A stretch of 64,000 nt of DNA from contig JAUIRK010001030.1 in NCBI GenBank assembly GCA_030549495.1, forward strand, positions 124,001-188,000. The letters run 5' to 3'. A program made the position numbers and the translations under genes. Below, piece after piece: positions 37,664-48,741 of this stretch. The DNA is from Nectonema munidae. Taxonomy: Eukaryota; Nematomorpha; Nectonematoida; Nectonematidae. How positions within the stretch are numbered: the first letter of the stretch is position 1; every line of letters begins with the position of its first letter. Under the pieces are notes generated by a model, which had not been told where the DNA came from, did no database searches, and saw nothing but the letters and a program-made list of their open reading frames with translations.

Positions 37664-40135
37664 GTAGGCGTCCAACTTTTTTTATCTATATTAAAAATGT
37701 TGTATTCAAATAATTTTTAAAATGGTATACAAATGGTGCAATTTATGTTAAGTTTAGTAGCACGTACATATAAACTTTGCGATACATCATTTATAGGCCA
37801 AATGTATTAAAATAATTAAAATGCAATTACTTTAGAAGTGAAATATGCAATTAATTTCTTACCTAACATGTTTAGTAAACATTGTTTACATAGAAAAATA
37901 GTCCATGTTATTTTAATTCACATATGTACAAGTTTCTGCCCACGTGATGAATGCCATAGTATAATGCTTTCATTTGGATCAAAGTCCTTAACGGAAGCAC
38001 CACTCAGGCCGACAAGCATGAGGGAATCAAGGTTTGCTGTTGTCAGTCTTGATATGAGGTCTGTTTTGATGCAGTTCATTCTGCTGAACCCCCTTTCGCA
38101 ACTAGCAGATGAACTTGGTAAAACCAAAACAATTGGCATCAGTTTGGATAACACTGGGAATCTTTCAGGGCGTAGCATAGCCTGTTTGCAAAGGTGGTGG
38201 AAGGACAGTTCTTTTTCCAGGATTTTCAATCTAAACCACTCATCAAGCAGCATTTCCTTTGCAAAGGAAGCAGTTGGAACTTTCATATTAGATAGGGGCT
38301 CCTTGGAATGCTGCACCAGTTGCTCAAGCTTAGCATCTATGGTCTTGAATCGCTCTGTCAGACAAGCTTTCCCATCACAGAGGATAATTCTTCTATCCTT
38401 TTGGTGGCTTGTTTCCCCTGCTTCTACTCTTTCTAACTGGACTTCTCTGAAGACACCAATGGGAGACACTTCAGACAAAAAAGACTCTCAATCTCTCCTG
38501 TGTTATGTTACAGTTTGTTTAAAAGAGAAATAGCATAGTTCACTGATGGTTTGATTTCTGACAACATCAGGGTTTCTCCTTGAAATGTAGCAGAAAATGA
38601 CAGTACTTTAAAAATCTAAAATCACAAATCGCTTTCAGCAGTCCTTTTGCTTTTTGAGCATCAGAAGTTCTCACATTAGAATTGTTCTGCAACTGAAAGA
38701 CCACAGCTTGCCAACTTTTCAAAAATGCTTGAAGTGCCTGTTCTTTGCTGACAACCCATCTCAAAGCATTGATGTCTCTTATTTTTACCAACTGCATTTC
38801 TAAAGCTGCTGCAACTTCTTTTAGCTGGGATGAGCGCTAGTCGTCTCAACTTGTTGCATAAATGGTACAGCTTTCAATGAACCCAGGACTGCCAGTTGGA
38901 GTCTATGAGCAACACAATGAATGACAACCAAAAGCTGAATATCTTTTACTAATTTAGCAGCAACACCGCCATGACAGCCGAACATTGTTCTTGCTCTATC
39001 GGTTGCAAGACCTAAACTTTTCCCTTGTCAAATAGGTTTATTCCTAGTCGTTTTGAGAGAGAATTTAAAGCTGTAATATAGCCATCGACAGTTTCATTGG
39101 GTAACTCCTCCAGAGCTACATAAGACTACAACAGTCCCCTCAGTGATGTAGCACATATACACAATAACAGATGCTGAAACTGAAATATCAGTGGAACCAT
39201 CAAGTAGAAGGCTAACACAAGGTGACTTTGAAATGTCTTTCATAAGTTTCTTTCGAGTAGAAGAAGCGATGCTATGAATAAATTCTGTGCACATTGTCCT
39301 GTTCACATATTTTTCTTTCACTGGAATTCCCAATTTCCTGATTACTTCAATTTGCTTCTCAAAATCACTGTATGGCTTATTACAATAAGCAATGAAATGT
39401 GCAGTAATGAAATGTTTTTGAGGTTTTCATGTCCATTTTCAACATACACTTAGACAGTGGTGTGTCTTCTGGATTCTTCTGGGCCTTGTATAATCGTTCA
39501 CAATTTCTGTGGGACACAATTCCTCATGAATCTTAAAAGTTTATTTTTTGTATGAATCTTTATAGCCCAAAACAAATTTTGATGATGCGTCTGCTTGTTT
39601 CTTGAAACTACTGCACCAGTTACATGTCACTTCCAATACTTGATTATTGGCATCTCTTTCAATTGCAATCCAACCAGCAAATTGCCTGGCACACGAATCT
39701 TGAAAATTACCAGGGCGGTAATTTTTGCTCCCATGCTGAGCAGTTTTCTGCTTTTTCCTTTCTTCAGTGGCAAGCATGGGCCACTGAAGCATGAAATGTA
39801 AGATATTTGTACATTTCATCTGAGAATCAGAAATGCAATGATCATCTGAATCACTGTTTTTATTTTGTCTCTTTGAGAAAAACTTAAGAAGTGTTTCTTG
39901 CCGCTTCATTTTAGAGGGTGACCAAAAAAATAGATTTAAAATTCGAGTATGAGGGCTTCCACTTTTTAATAATAAGTCACTTTAAAAAGATAAAAATAAA
40001 AAATCTAAATCAAAAAATAATTTGCAACACAAGTATATATTTAAACATTTAAAATGATGTTTAGAAGAAAAATGTGGAGTTTTTAAATATTTTTTATAAA
40101 TTGAGATTTTCGTTAAACTATTTGTGACACTTTTT
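37664..40135 (-). mobile_element. hAT transposon (ZNF862/KIAA1586-like type), decayed
   Basis: The minus-strand transposase relic spans 39909-37918. The left boundary is set by gtaggcgtccaacttt at 37664, which matches gtgaggcgccaactttta in the related fragment at 54.6 kb. The right boundary is set by the end of homology to that fragment (...aaactatttgtgacac, about 40135). The terminal repeats are therefore inferred from two copies rather than seen as a clean pair. Confidence 0.65.
37918..39909 (-). pseudogene. hAT transposase relic with BED-like N-terminus
   Basis: From 39909: MKRQETLLKFFSKRQNK, a GSKNYRPGNF...FAGWIAIER stretch and a Cys pair (CNWC), as in BED/TTF-type DNA-binding ends. Next come MCTEFIHSIASSTRKKLMKD and CVSLLLDGSTDISVSASVIV, the DGSTDxS motif around the first catalytic Asp. 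Then LGLATDRARTMFGCHGG and HCVAHRLQLAV, the C-x2-H...H region of hAT proteins. The hAT C-terminus follows: VLPSSSASCERGFSRMNCIK and ISRLTTANLDSLMLVGLSG. About five frame breaks (near 39540, 39350, 39100, 38830 and 38530) separate these blocks. The type resembles proteins annotated as ZNF862- or KIAA1586-like. The 3' 560 bases remain open as one frame. Confidence 0.85.
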
Positions 40136-40310
40136 AATAATTCACTTTAAAAAAAATCACCAACACAGTAAAATCACTTTAAAACTTTAAAAAATAAAAG
40201 AGTAGATGAATAAATGGATAAAAAATTTGCTGCGTTAATATTAATTTTAGGAACCGTTTTCCTAAACTGAAGCAAAAGTGACGTGACATCTTCAAAGCCA
40301 TGTGATGTAA

Positions 40311-40743
40311 TTTCCCCACAAACACGCAATAGCTGTTACACTAGAGTCCTATACAAATAATAAAATGTTAGACAGCTACTTCAAATACGCATGCATCGTC
40401 ATGTTTAAAACTTGTAACTATTGTTTTTTTCTAGATACTTCACCGCATAGTTGCAATAACACCGTAGGCGTAGTATTAACTCTCGGTTCATTGCTTATCA
40501 TATTTTTACCTTGTACCTATCGCAACTGTATTTTTAAAAGTGCCTATTTTCATTATTGATGGCTAAAAATGGCTATTTTTTTATTACTACAGCACCATTA
40601 TTGCAACTATGCGGTGAATTTTCTATAAAAAAAATGTAGGTACAAGTTCTGAATAGGACGATGCATAGGTATTTGAAACAGCTGTCTGATATTACATTTG
40701 TCTAAGACTCTAATGAAACAGCTATAGTGTGTTTATGGGGAAA
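40311..40743. mobile_element. PIF/Harbinger-like MITE with about 155-bp inverted arms
   Basis: Left arm 40311-40468 and right arm 40590-40743 are inverted copies. Outer ends are tttccccacaaacacgcaat and, as reverse complement, tttccccataaacacactat. Later matching blocks are agagtc(c/t)ta, agacagct, tttcaaatac, atgcatcgtc and caccgcatagttgcaataa. It is flanked on both sides by taa (40308-40310 and 40744-40746), the three-base TWA target of PIF/Harbinger. A spacer of about 120 bp separates the arms. No coding capacity. Arm identity looks near 80%, so it is not very recent. Confidence 0.82.
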
Positions 40744-40746
40744 TAA

Positions 40747-42599
40747 TAGCAACCATATTGGACCGTTTTGTTACAAAATTTTTCCTTTAATTTTTAAAAA
40801 ATATGAAAAAATAATAAATCCCTTTAAAATTTAAATATAATATTTGTAACATTCAGTTTTTCAAAAATAAGCTAAAGTAGACACACTTATGTCGCATATT
40901 ATTGCCACCTCGTCAAGTCGATTTTACAATGCTAAGGTATGGTTGCGCTAAAAAATTTTATGCCTCCGACATATGACTATTCTGAGAACATTGCAAGTAA
41001 CGGTCGCACAAGTAAATTTTCTGGTCGCGCGGCGCGACTGTGTTTTTGCACCCCTGGTATACTTCTATTCTTTAGCTTGTTTGTGAACTTTTCAATATAT
41101 AGAAGTCGTTTCAAAACACTTAAAAACGTGCTTTTCGTTAGTTAACTTCTGATATTTTTACAAAATTGATTGAACTTCTTTTTACAAAAACTTTATAAAA
41201 TGAAACCTTATATATCGATGTTGAATCTGTGTGGCTCTCTCCTCTTTTTATTCGTTAAATTTTTGCGAATTAAAATGGGAGAAACTAACGGGCTGACATT
41301 CAAAAGGTTTGAATCTGGTGTGATTTGTGAAAAATGTTCTTCATAGAGATAAGTATTCTCTCTGAGAATTGTGAAAGTCCAAAATACATGTAATACGAAA
41401 TTACTTATGTTTTTTCACTTGCACTCTATGTGTATACAGTTGAATATTGTAATTGCACTTCTCAGCTACTATAGATTGTTCAGGTAAAATAGAAGAAGAA
41501 ATTGATTCCATTAAGAAAGCAAAATAATACGAAATCTAATGTAGAAATGACTCTTATAAATAAATTAACGAAAAACACGCTTATACTTGCCTATCAGTGG
41601 AGCTTATAAATACAATCTAAAAAAGAATGTAAGTAAAGAAGAAAATTTCAGGCATTAAAAAATATCCAATTTCACTATCTCGCAATTACTTGATACAATT
41701 GAAAAAAACGCAATATACACAAGAGTAGGCTTGTTCAAAGTCTGTGCTAGGCTGTGAGGTCCTAGGAATATCGAGACCATGACTGCAACATACCGTCTAA
41801 AGTTTGAAGCGAACTGAACCGAAAACTTTCAAACGAATAAGGGCTCCTTTGGGTACTTTTTGTTTGAAATATCTTTGATTTATTTTATTTCATTTACACA
41901 TAAAAAAAAGCCAAAAAAAAAAAAAAATTGATATTTAGAATCCAGAAAAAGTTTTTTTACATGGAATGACCCCTGGCTGGAATAGACAAAACGTCTAAAG
42001 GCAGTCTTGCAAGATCTCTCAATTTTTTTACTATAATTCACTTTTTGTAGTGGATGGGAAAAGAATCATACGTTAAAAGCTGTCATTTAACTCACCGTGA
42101 ATTGGTCTACTTGTATACCCCTTTTGTGCTTTAATTAATATATAATGGAGATTGGCGCTTCCTTACACTTTCACAAATAAAGTTTGAAAGAAAGCAACTT
42201 TAAGTATAATTACAGAGTACACTCACTGACATACCCAGCACAAGGGCGTCCAAACGGATGTTAATTTGATCGCCTCTTAAAAGTTCTTTCACTCCAAAAA
42301 CTGAATAGGGTTTGGATTTTAAACTTTTTCTAAACGAAAGAAGTATGAATCGATGCTTATCTAGAGTATAACTCGTATTTCATTAGGAATATGAGCTCAT
42401 TTCATCTTACAAATCTGAATTACAACTCTTCCTTCATAAAATTAAGCTACATTTCGTTTGAACTATGCTACGATATGCTCAAAAATTACAAGGTGAACGG
42501 GAGTGACTATGGGCCCTTTGCTCCGCCTCTTCTGAATTGGTACTGCTATAAAGACATCAATGAACAATTCTTCCTTTTCTTTGCCTAGACCTTATCTCC
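40747..42599. other. Intergenic, no gene seen
   Basis: Short frames only. A small GC-richer patch at about 40995-41035 (gtcgcgcggcgcgactg) is a perfect short palindrome and stands out in AT-rich DNA. No element end or exon could be tied to it. Confidence 0.45.
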
Positions 42600-42835
42600 T
42601 ATTAATAGGCGTTCAGCAGCTTTGATCCTTTCTCTCAATTTGTCTCTGCATTGCGCGTCTTCATCTTCAAGCTTTTTCATTCAAAAGGTTTCAAGCTATC
42701 TCTCCATTATTTCAATTTCTTTTTCCAGGGATTGCTTCATCTAAAGCTCTTTTTACTTCATCTGACAACTTTTTCCTCAAGACATGCGCATACCATCTTA
42801 ATTTGCTCATTTCAGCTATAAATTTGCTTTAATGT
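42600..42835 (-). mobile_element. LINE fragment: C-terminus of reverse transcriptase ORF
   Basis: Minus-strand frames give EMSKLRWYAHVLRKK, DEVKRALDEAIPGKR and, after a frame change, KLEDEDAQCRDKLRERIKAA followed by ERLLIGDKV and a stop. This is the usual end of animal LINE ORF2 ('LRWYGHVLRR...GKRxRGRPK...EDAQDRxKWRxRIxxADP'). At least two frame changes and two stops break it. It may belong to the same LINE family as 27.4-28.0 kb, but the two pieces cover different parts, so this cannot be shown. Confidence 0.75.
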
Positions 42836-43719
42836 AAATGCTAAATATTTTATTTTTCATATTAAAATGAGAAAAATTTATATATTGTAACAATATAGAC
42901 CCTATATACTATAGGCTTTTATAATATCTGAATATATTTTTATCTTTTAAAAAACAATATGCTACATGTGAGAAAGCAATCCTTATTCTAAGGTGATTAA
43001 AATGAGCTTAATAGTTGATTCCTGATAAGTAGAAATAGGTAGCCTTGCAAATCAGCACCTACCATTTTGAGAAGTATGATCGATTTCTCTCTTCATATCT
43101 AAATATGTCATGAATAATGAATATTGATTTTCAAAAGCGCAGTATAATATAAGAGCTTTTTTCCTTCTTCACAAATCCATTCACTCTTATTTTTTGTCAT
43201 GGATGTGAGTGCAAATAGAAGTTACCCTGAACTAAAAAGCTTTTCAATGATCCTTTGTTTAAGTAAGTATGCCTGTCCTTTATCTTCTTCGCTGGCATTC
43301 TTTTTCTTTTATTATCATTTTAATGTACAGTCATTTCTCGTTTATCTCTATATTTTGGTTCCCAGTTCATTTTGGCAAGCTAATAAATTCGGTGGATAAA
43401 TGAAATTATCGTTTGTCGAAAATAAAAAATACTCTTACCTGAGTTTGTGGTAATTTTTTTTGAACTTCTCTTATTTATATTTATATGTATAAAAAGGATC
43501 TTGATAAATATATTATTTTCAACTCTTTTTTTCTATTCTATTTTAGTTGTTTAGCGGACATTCGGCCAGAGGCTATTTTCCCAGTTAATAATTGGGAAAA
43601 AGGACATTATTCATCCAGGCATAAAAATTTTTGTCCGTATTAATTAACCTATATACTTGCATATAAGACGAGATTTTTTTCCAAGAAAAGACACCCAAAA
43701 ATGGCACCTCGTCACGCCT

Positions 43720-44015
43720 CGCAAACACGTTAATGGCTAATGCACACGCTTAGAAAATCAAGAATGGAAATCTCAAACGGCCCGATATTTCCACGACCTA
43801 CGAGTGGATCAAATGGAATGTAATAACTTTGACCTGGAGATGGTACGGTGATCTTTCGAGAAGTTGTGGCTTGATCAAATTGATTCATCAGACAACAAAG
43901 TGGAAAACGACTGCGATCTACATAGCGATATGATTGCGAAGAAATAGGCCAGGCAATTGTTCCTAGAATCAGATGACAAAGAGTTTGGCGACATTGAGGG
44001 AACTGTTTGAAATGT
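43720..44015 (+). pseudogene. Unassigned coding-like relic, acidic
   Basis: One plus frame reads ARYFHDLRVDQMECNNFDLE, stop, SFEKLWLDQIDSSDNK, VENDCDLHSDMIAKK, stop, ARQLFLESDDKEFGDIEGT. Composition and G+C are unlike the surrounding AT-rich DNA. The FEKLW...DSSDxE style resembles acidic N-termini of some transposases (for example piggyBac), but no diagnostic motif is present, so no family is assigned. Confidence 0.35.
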
Positions 44016-44209
44016 TGATGTGTTGTATTTTAAATTAAAATGATGACTTTTATCGTTTTTTCTCTCATCTTATAGATACACACGAATACCCGACCACTTA
44101 AGGTAAATATGTTTTGGGATATTTCAAAGCTTCAGTAGAAAGATATTTATAAGAAACTTTGTTTTAAAATTCTGACTTGCACACTAACAAACCTCTATAA
44201 AAGGGGCTG

Positions 44210-44258
44210 ATGTTTTTATCGAGAAGGCACAATTGCGCCGATTGTGTTGAGCTATGAA
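44210..44258 (-). repeat. SINE tail copy, inverted
   Basis: The reverse complement reads ttcatagctcaaca, cggcgcaattgtgccttct and cgataaaaac, matching the body of the SINE at 44801-44948 in the opposite direction. Confidence 0.55.
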
Positions 44259-44387
44259 GATTTGATACTGGATTCAGCATCTGCATCCTGCATAAAAAGC
44301 CGCCATACATACGAAAAATCTACTTATTTTTATAAGAAATAAGTGATAAGAACAGTGTATTTTTGTAACAAGCTCTATAATAATACT

Positions 44388-44470
44388 CAGTGGTTCTCAA
44401 CCTTTTTTTCCAAGGAGAACGCTTTGATCAGTTGTCAAAATTTAATTCCCATCCCTCCCTCCCCCCGTTT
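44388..44470 (+). repeat. One end of a hAT-type element
   Basis: cagtggttctcaaccttttt at 44388 is a classic hAT (Charlie-like) terminal repeat sequence, followed by a pyrimidine-rich catccctccctcccccc tract. I found no matching right end, so the element is truncated or its other end has decayed. Confidence 0.5.
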
Positions 44471-44800
44471 TTGCAAAATTAACTGCCATAAAATTTGCAT
44501 TTGAAATTTTTTATCGAAATAATATATAATGCCAAAAATTATCAAAATTCGTCGCTATCAATGTGTCAAGACCATTGCAGACAGATTTTAATACATACAC
44601 CTTTACATAGAATATTTTTCGCTGCAGGACATTTCGTATCTAAGACGTTTCTTATCCGATACATTTCGTATCTTGTTGTGGAGGCTTGGTATCCAGCTTT
44701 TTTATCATGCTTTTGGGTACGAAATAAGCAATTTAGTTTCGACATGTCTTGAACTCAATATTTTTCTATTATAGTGGAGTTATATTTATATGTATTATGT

Positions 44801-44948
44801 GGGGCGTGAGTAGGGTTGGTTAGATGCTGGATTCGATAACTCAAGGTCTTGGGTTCGATCCCGCATTAAGCATGCTTTCCTCATAGTTCGATACTAGCGG
44901 CGCAATTGTGCCTTCTTGATGAAAACACCATATGGTACCTTTACCTTA
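44801..44948 (+). repeat. tRNA-derived SINE, best copy
   Basis: A-box-like ggttggttagatgctgg and an intact B box (gggttcgatccc) are spaced as in a tRNA gene. A family-specific body follows: cggcgcaattgtgccttctt, gatgaaaacaccat and ggtacctttacctt. Partial copies lie at 30.3, 32.0 and 44.2 kb. It would be transcribed by RNA polymerase III and mobilised by a LINE; the partner LINE is not identified. Confidence 0.7.
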
Positions 44949-45303
44949 ATACTAAATACAGATGCTGCTTGTTTCTTATACTTGAATAAGCTCCTCAGTT
45001 ATAGTCTGTTGGTTTGTGCTTTCAAGTTTTTCATTCCATCCTAGTAACTGTTAAACTCCAATATCGAATTGCCTTTAGTTGCTTTTTATTCTATTTATCA
45101 CGACTTTTGAATTACCTTGTCATTAGATAACCTTACTCACGCTCTCAAACAATATCCGAACAAGAAAGTCTGAAAATTAACACAAAAAAGAACTTTTAAG
45201 ATAAGTATAACATCATATTGATGTTTATTTACCTTCATTTGTAAAAGTGTTCCTTTTTTATTTGAAAAATAGTCTATTATCTTCTTAATATATGAATTTT
45301 TGA

Positions 45304-46596
45304 ATGAATTTCATCGCAAAGGACTCATATAATTTTTTGGAAGAAGTTCTATTCAATAAGGAGATCTCTATAAATGTTAAAAGTCACCAAGTTTTGTTTG
45401 AAGGAGAGCAAAGCAAGCTTATTCATACGATAAAGATTAGTAAAGAAGGAATTAAGTCTTTTGCATCGGCTAGCCATGTGATAAAAATTAAAGTCATTCA
45501 TGAAAGTCAGCCATTTTATATCTTTCAAGCTTTGTTTTCAATGGATGACTTCGACAAAATGAAGTACGATCAGAATTTGTTGATACACTTCAATGAATTT
45601 CCTGAAAAATTGATTCACTTGATTCAAAATTGTGAGAGATCTCCTGAACAAGTGTTTGATCCAATTTACCATTTATCACTACGTATTAAAGATTCTGAAA
45701 GTGCTCTTCTTGAAATATTTGAAAAAAATGCTCTTAGATTTTTAGTTCAATTATCTCTGAATCTTAAAGCTTCTTCTAGTGTTGAAATGTGCAACTACCT
45801 GTTGTCTCATCTTTCAGCAGTGAAAGTAGAGAATGTTAAAATCACAGAAGAATACTCCACCATCAAGAGAGGAATGACTCGGGAAATGGAAGAAATGCGA
45901 GAAAAGTTGCGTTTGGCGCAGAGAGAAAAAATGGAATGCCTTGATGCTAAAAATGCGCAGAGTATGGAGGTGAAGGATTTAGAAATGAAAAATGAAAAAG
46001 GCATTGCTGAGATCAAATCTTCCCATGGCGAAGAAATAAAGAATTTGGAGAAAAAGTTCAAAGAAGTGATTGTGGACATGGAATCGAAAATAAAGAAAGA
46101 GAAAGAAGAAAGTGAGAAGCTGACGGTGTTACTCGCCTCCTCACGACGAAACATCGACGAACTAAAAGATGAGATTTTGCGCATCAAGGGCTTGCGTAGT
46201 GATCACGAAGAAGAAATCCTGCATCACAAGCAAAGGATTGAGGATAAAAGTGATGAAAGTTATCAACTTCAAGTCAAGTGCGCAGACTTAACGCGCGAAA
46301 ATTCAAATCTTTCTGCAGATATTCGCAAAGCTAATGAAATTATAAAAAAATTGCAACTCCAATACAAAGGTGAGCATTGCGTGAATAAGGAACTCAAGAA
46401 TAAGTTAGAAAAGGCGCAAATTCAAAATGAAGTTAACACAAAAAGACTCGAAAAGGCATTGCTGGATTTAAAGCAGAAGGAGGTTGTCGAAGAAAAAGTG
46501 GCAAAGTTGGAGCAAGAGTTGTTTGACGCTCACGAAAGCATTACCATCAAAGAAAGAGTGATATCTTGGCTCAATGCTCAATTGAATAAGCAATAG
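45304..46596 (+). CDS. SASS6: Spindle assembly abnormal protein 6 homologue (SAS-6)
   Basis: An intact 430-codon single-exon frame. Residues 1-160 match the SAS-6 N-terminal head (PISA-containing fold): VIHESQPFYIFQALFSMDDF, KYDQNLLIHFNEFPEKLIHL and LRFLVQLSLNLKASSSVEM align with human FFLYNLVISEEDF, QQGLLVDFLAFPQKFIDLL and FKHLTHLSLKLLPGNDVEI. From about 175 to the end a long coiled coil rich in E, K, L and Q follows, with RKANEIIKKLQ (about 341-351) and a final VISWLNAQLNKQ like human LITWLNKELNE. SAS-6 dimerises through the coil and forms nine-fold rings through its heads, building the centriole cartwheel. The disordered C-terminal tail of the 657-residue human protein is absent. The Phe of the human NPFKHL motif, which sits in the head-head contact, aligns with Leu144 here. 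No introns or breaks are seen. Upstream AT-rich DNA shows no clear promoter. Confidence 0.93.
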   Translation: MNFIAKDSYNFLEEVLFNKEISINVKSHQVLFEGEQSKLIHTIKISKEGIKSFASASHVIKIKVIHESQPFYIFQALFSMDDFDKMKYDQNLLIHFNEFPEKLIHLIQNCERSPEQVFDPIYHLSLRIKDSESALLEIFEKNALRFLVQLSLNLKASSSVEMCNYLLSHLSAVKVENVKITEEYSTIKRGMTREMEEMREKLRLAQREKMECLDAKNAQSMEVKDLEMKNEKGIAEIKSSHGEEIKNLEKKFKEVIVDMESKIKKEKEESEKLTVLLASSRRNIDELKDEILRIKGLRSDHEEEILHHKQRIEDKSDESYQLQVKCADLTRENSNLSADIRKANEIIKKLQLQYKGEHCVNKELKNKLEKAQIQNEVNTKRLEKALLDLKQKEVVEEKVAKLEQELFDAHESITIKERVISWLNAQLNKQ

Positions 46597-47149
46597 CTTC
46601 CTCCTTGATATCTGTTTCGACATCATTTGAAACATTGATATATGCATTTAAAATTATGTGATTCAAATTTAGTTCAAAGATAATTTCATTTTTATGATGC
46701 AACAAAAGAAAGTCCGAACAAATTTATTTATTCTGCCCTATGCATCCCCCTCGCATTACTTTTCTGAGAAATTTAGTATTTTTTAAAATCTCAAAGTTAG
46801 CTACATTCACTCAGAGATATTATGAATCTTTTAAATAAAATTGAAAGGTTTTCTATTTCCTGAATCTATTTATGCTTGATTGCATAAACTTTTTCACGAA
46901 CACATAACTTCTTTTTGAATGTCAGAATAAAATTGCCCTTCTATGGAGAATTTGAAGTCATTATGAAAGCTGTCTAAATGTCAAAACTGTGATTACTTAT
47001 TTTTGATTTCATGTCGAATAACAAATTGAGACTAACCTTTTATTATCCTCAAAAAATTTTAATTTTCATTTTTAAGTGTATTCATCATAGTTACAATATT
47101 AACCTAAATATAAAATATGTTTCTTCCCAAAGATAAACATTTCACATAT
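46597..47149. other. 3' flank of SAS-6
   Basis: Possible polyadenylation signals AATAAA at about 46835 and 46927. No other gene or repeat is seen. Confidence 0.4.
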
Positions 47150-47690
47150 AGCAGGTATCTTTGTTTTGTTGTCGCTTGAGGAAGGAAGTCTAAACATATT
47201 CTTCATTTATTGGGCTTTGAATTGATTTCACTTGTAGAGTAGTTTTGTTTACTGTTTCCAATAACTTCACAATATTTCCACATCTCTAAATAGACTTGTG
47301 ATGCGGCATCTAATGTTGTAGATATTCAGGGGCAAACCGAACAATTGCCAGGAGTCAAAATTTCTTCTGAATATTATCTAAAATTCACCATTTGGATGCG
47401 ATACCGATCCAGATTTATACAAAACATGAGCTTATATGAGAAGTTAATATTGCGGACCCTTATTTACGTTCTTTAACTTCTAGAATGCTTTTCCCAATTC
47501 AGATTTTTTTTCACACCAAATCACAATTGCGTTTAGAGCTGGCACGTCAATCAAATGAAAAAGAACCATCTTTTTGTTTGTCTCCTAGGAGAATATGTGG
47601 AAGTATTTTGCTCCAAACCACGATCCTCACTTTTTCTTTGATTATTATTATAGTCAAGTAGCATTGAAGTCTTTTATATATCATTTCTGC
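47150..47690 (-). pseudogene. piggyBac-type transposase C-terminal relic
   Basis: Minus-strand frames read SEDRGLEQNTSTYSPRRQTK-RW, then KMVLFHLIDVPALNAIVIW. This is the 'GGVDxxDQ...YSxxRxTxRWPxxxFFxxxDIxxxNAxVxW' signature around and after the last catalytic Asp of piggyBac proteins. The first part shows ED at the VD position. A remnant of the Cys-rich tail (RCRITS) may follow. Frameshifts and stops are numerous. It lies on the strand opposite to the 28.5-kb piggyBac relic and covers a different part of the protein. Confidence 0.7.
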
Positions 47691-48733
47691 ATCCGCATTT
47701 AGCGCACTTAAAAAGATAACATTTTTATATTTGCATGAGTATCACTAGAGTGAGCATTTATAAACAAAGGAACGATGATCCTGAACTTCTAAGTTAATCC
47801 TTATATAAATGCAATTTGGATTTTTTTGTAGATTAAATTATTTTACTAATAATGCTAAAAAATGAATGAATATTATTATCGAATACTTTTAAATTATTGT
47901 TGGTCTTGCTAAAATAATAAATACAAGATTAACCTTTATTGCAAATCCTTACTATGCCAGTTTTTAGATATTTATAATTTTAAATGAGAAATTAATATTT
48001 TTAGTTAGAACACTTTACAATATTAATGAAAAATTGCCAATTTTTAATAAGTAGTTGATAGATGATTTTCTCTATCTCATGATGTTTTGCATTGTCTAGT
48101 CCTACGGATTTAAAAAAACATAGCTATTTTCACAAGACATGAGATCAGAAATACTAAATTAAAAGTATCCAAAATTGAAGTGAAGCAAATGGTGACGGAG
48201 TTATATTTAATTTAAAAAAATAGTAATAATGAAGTATGATGACACAATTCTTTGAGAAACAAGAAAGATTTGTCTATTTGGTAACTGCCTTTAGACTATG
48301 AAGGGATTTTAGACTCGTTTTTATTGAGACTGATTGTTGAGATAACCCGTTCTTAAAATTTTTGAATCCGACGACGGTATTCGGGCTATTTTAACCACAA
48401 GATCAAAAGTGTAACAGTTTCGTTATTCTTTTGTAGGACATCGAATGATGTCTCGATGAACAAAGTTAGGAAAATTGGAACTAAATGAAGCAATGATTCT
48501 TATAATAGCTAAATTTAAAGCTTTTAAGAGAATAGAAAGGTTAAGATAAATTCAGAAATATATTTGTTATTTATCAACGACTGTTCTGTTCAATGAAAAT
48601 TGTCTCGCCTATTTTTTTGGTGAAACGAATTAAATTCGCAGATTTAACTTCCTAATTTCCAGCTTTATTATTTTTTGACCTCTCTATTTCGATTTTTGTT
48701 TTATCTTACGGGACGGAGGTCTGTCTTAGTCAT
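47691..48733. other. Intergenic, no gene seen
   Basis: AT-rich, without coding character or a repeat I can name. Confidence 0.4.
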
Positions 48734-48741
48734 GTGGATAC

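Noticed and set aside
37838-38533. 231-codon plus frame
   Set aside because: It is the antisense shadow of the open C-terminal hAT transposase frame on the minus strand.
45807-46187. 126-codon Ser/Phe-rich minus frame
   Set aside because: Antisense shadow of the SAS-6 coiled-coil repeat.
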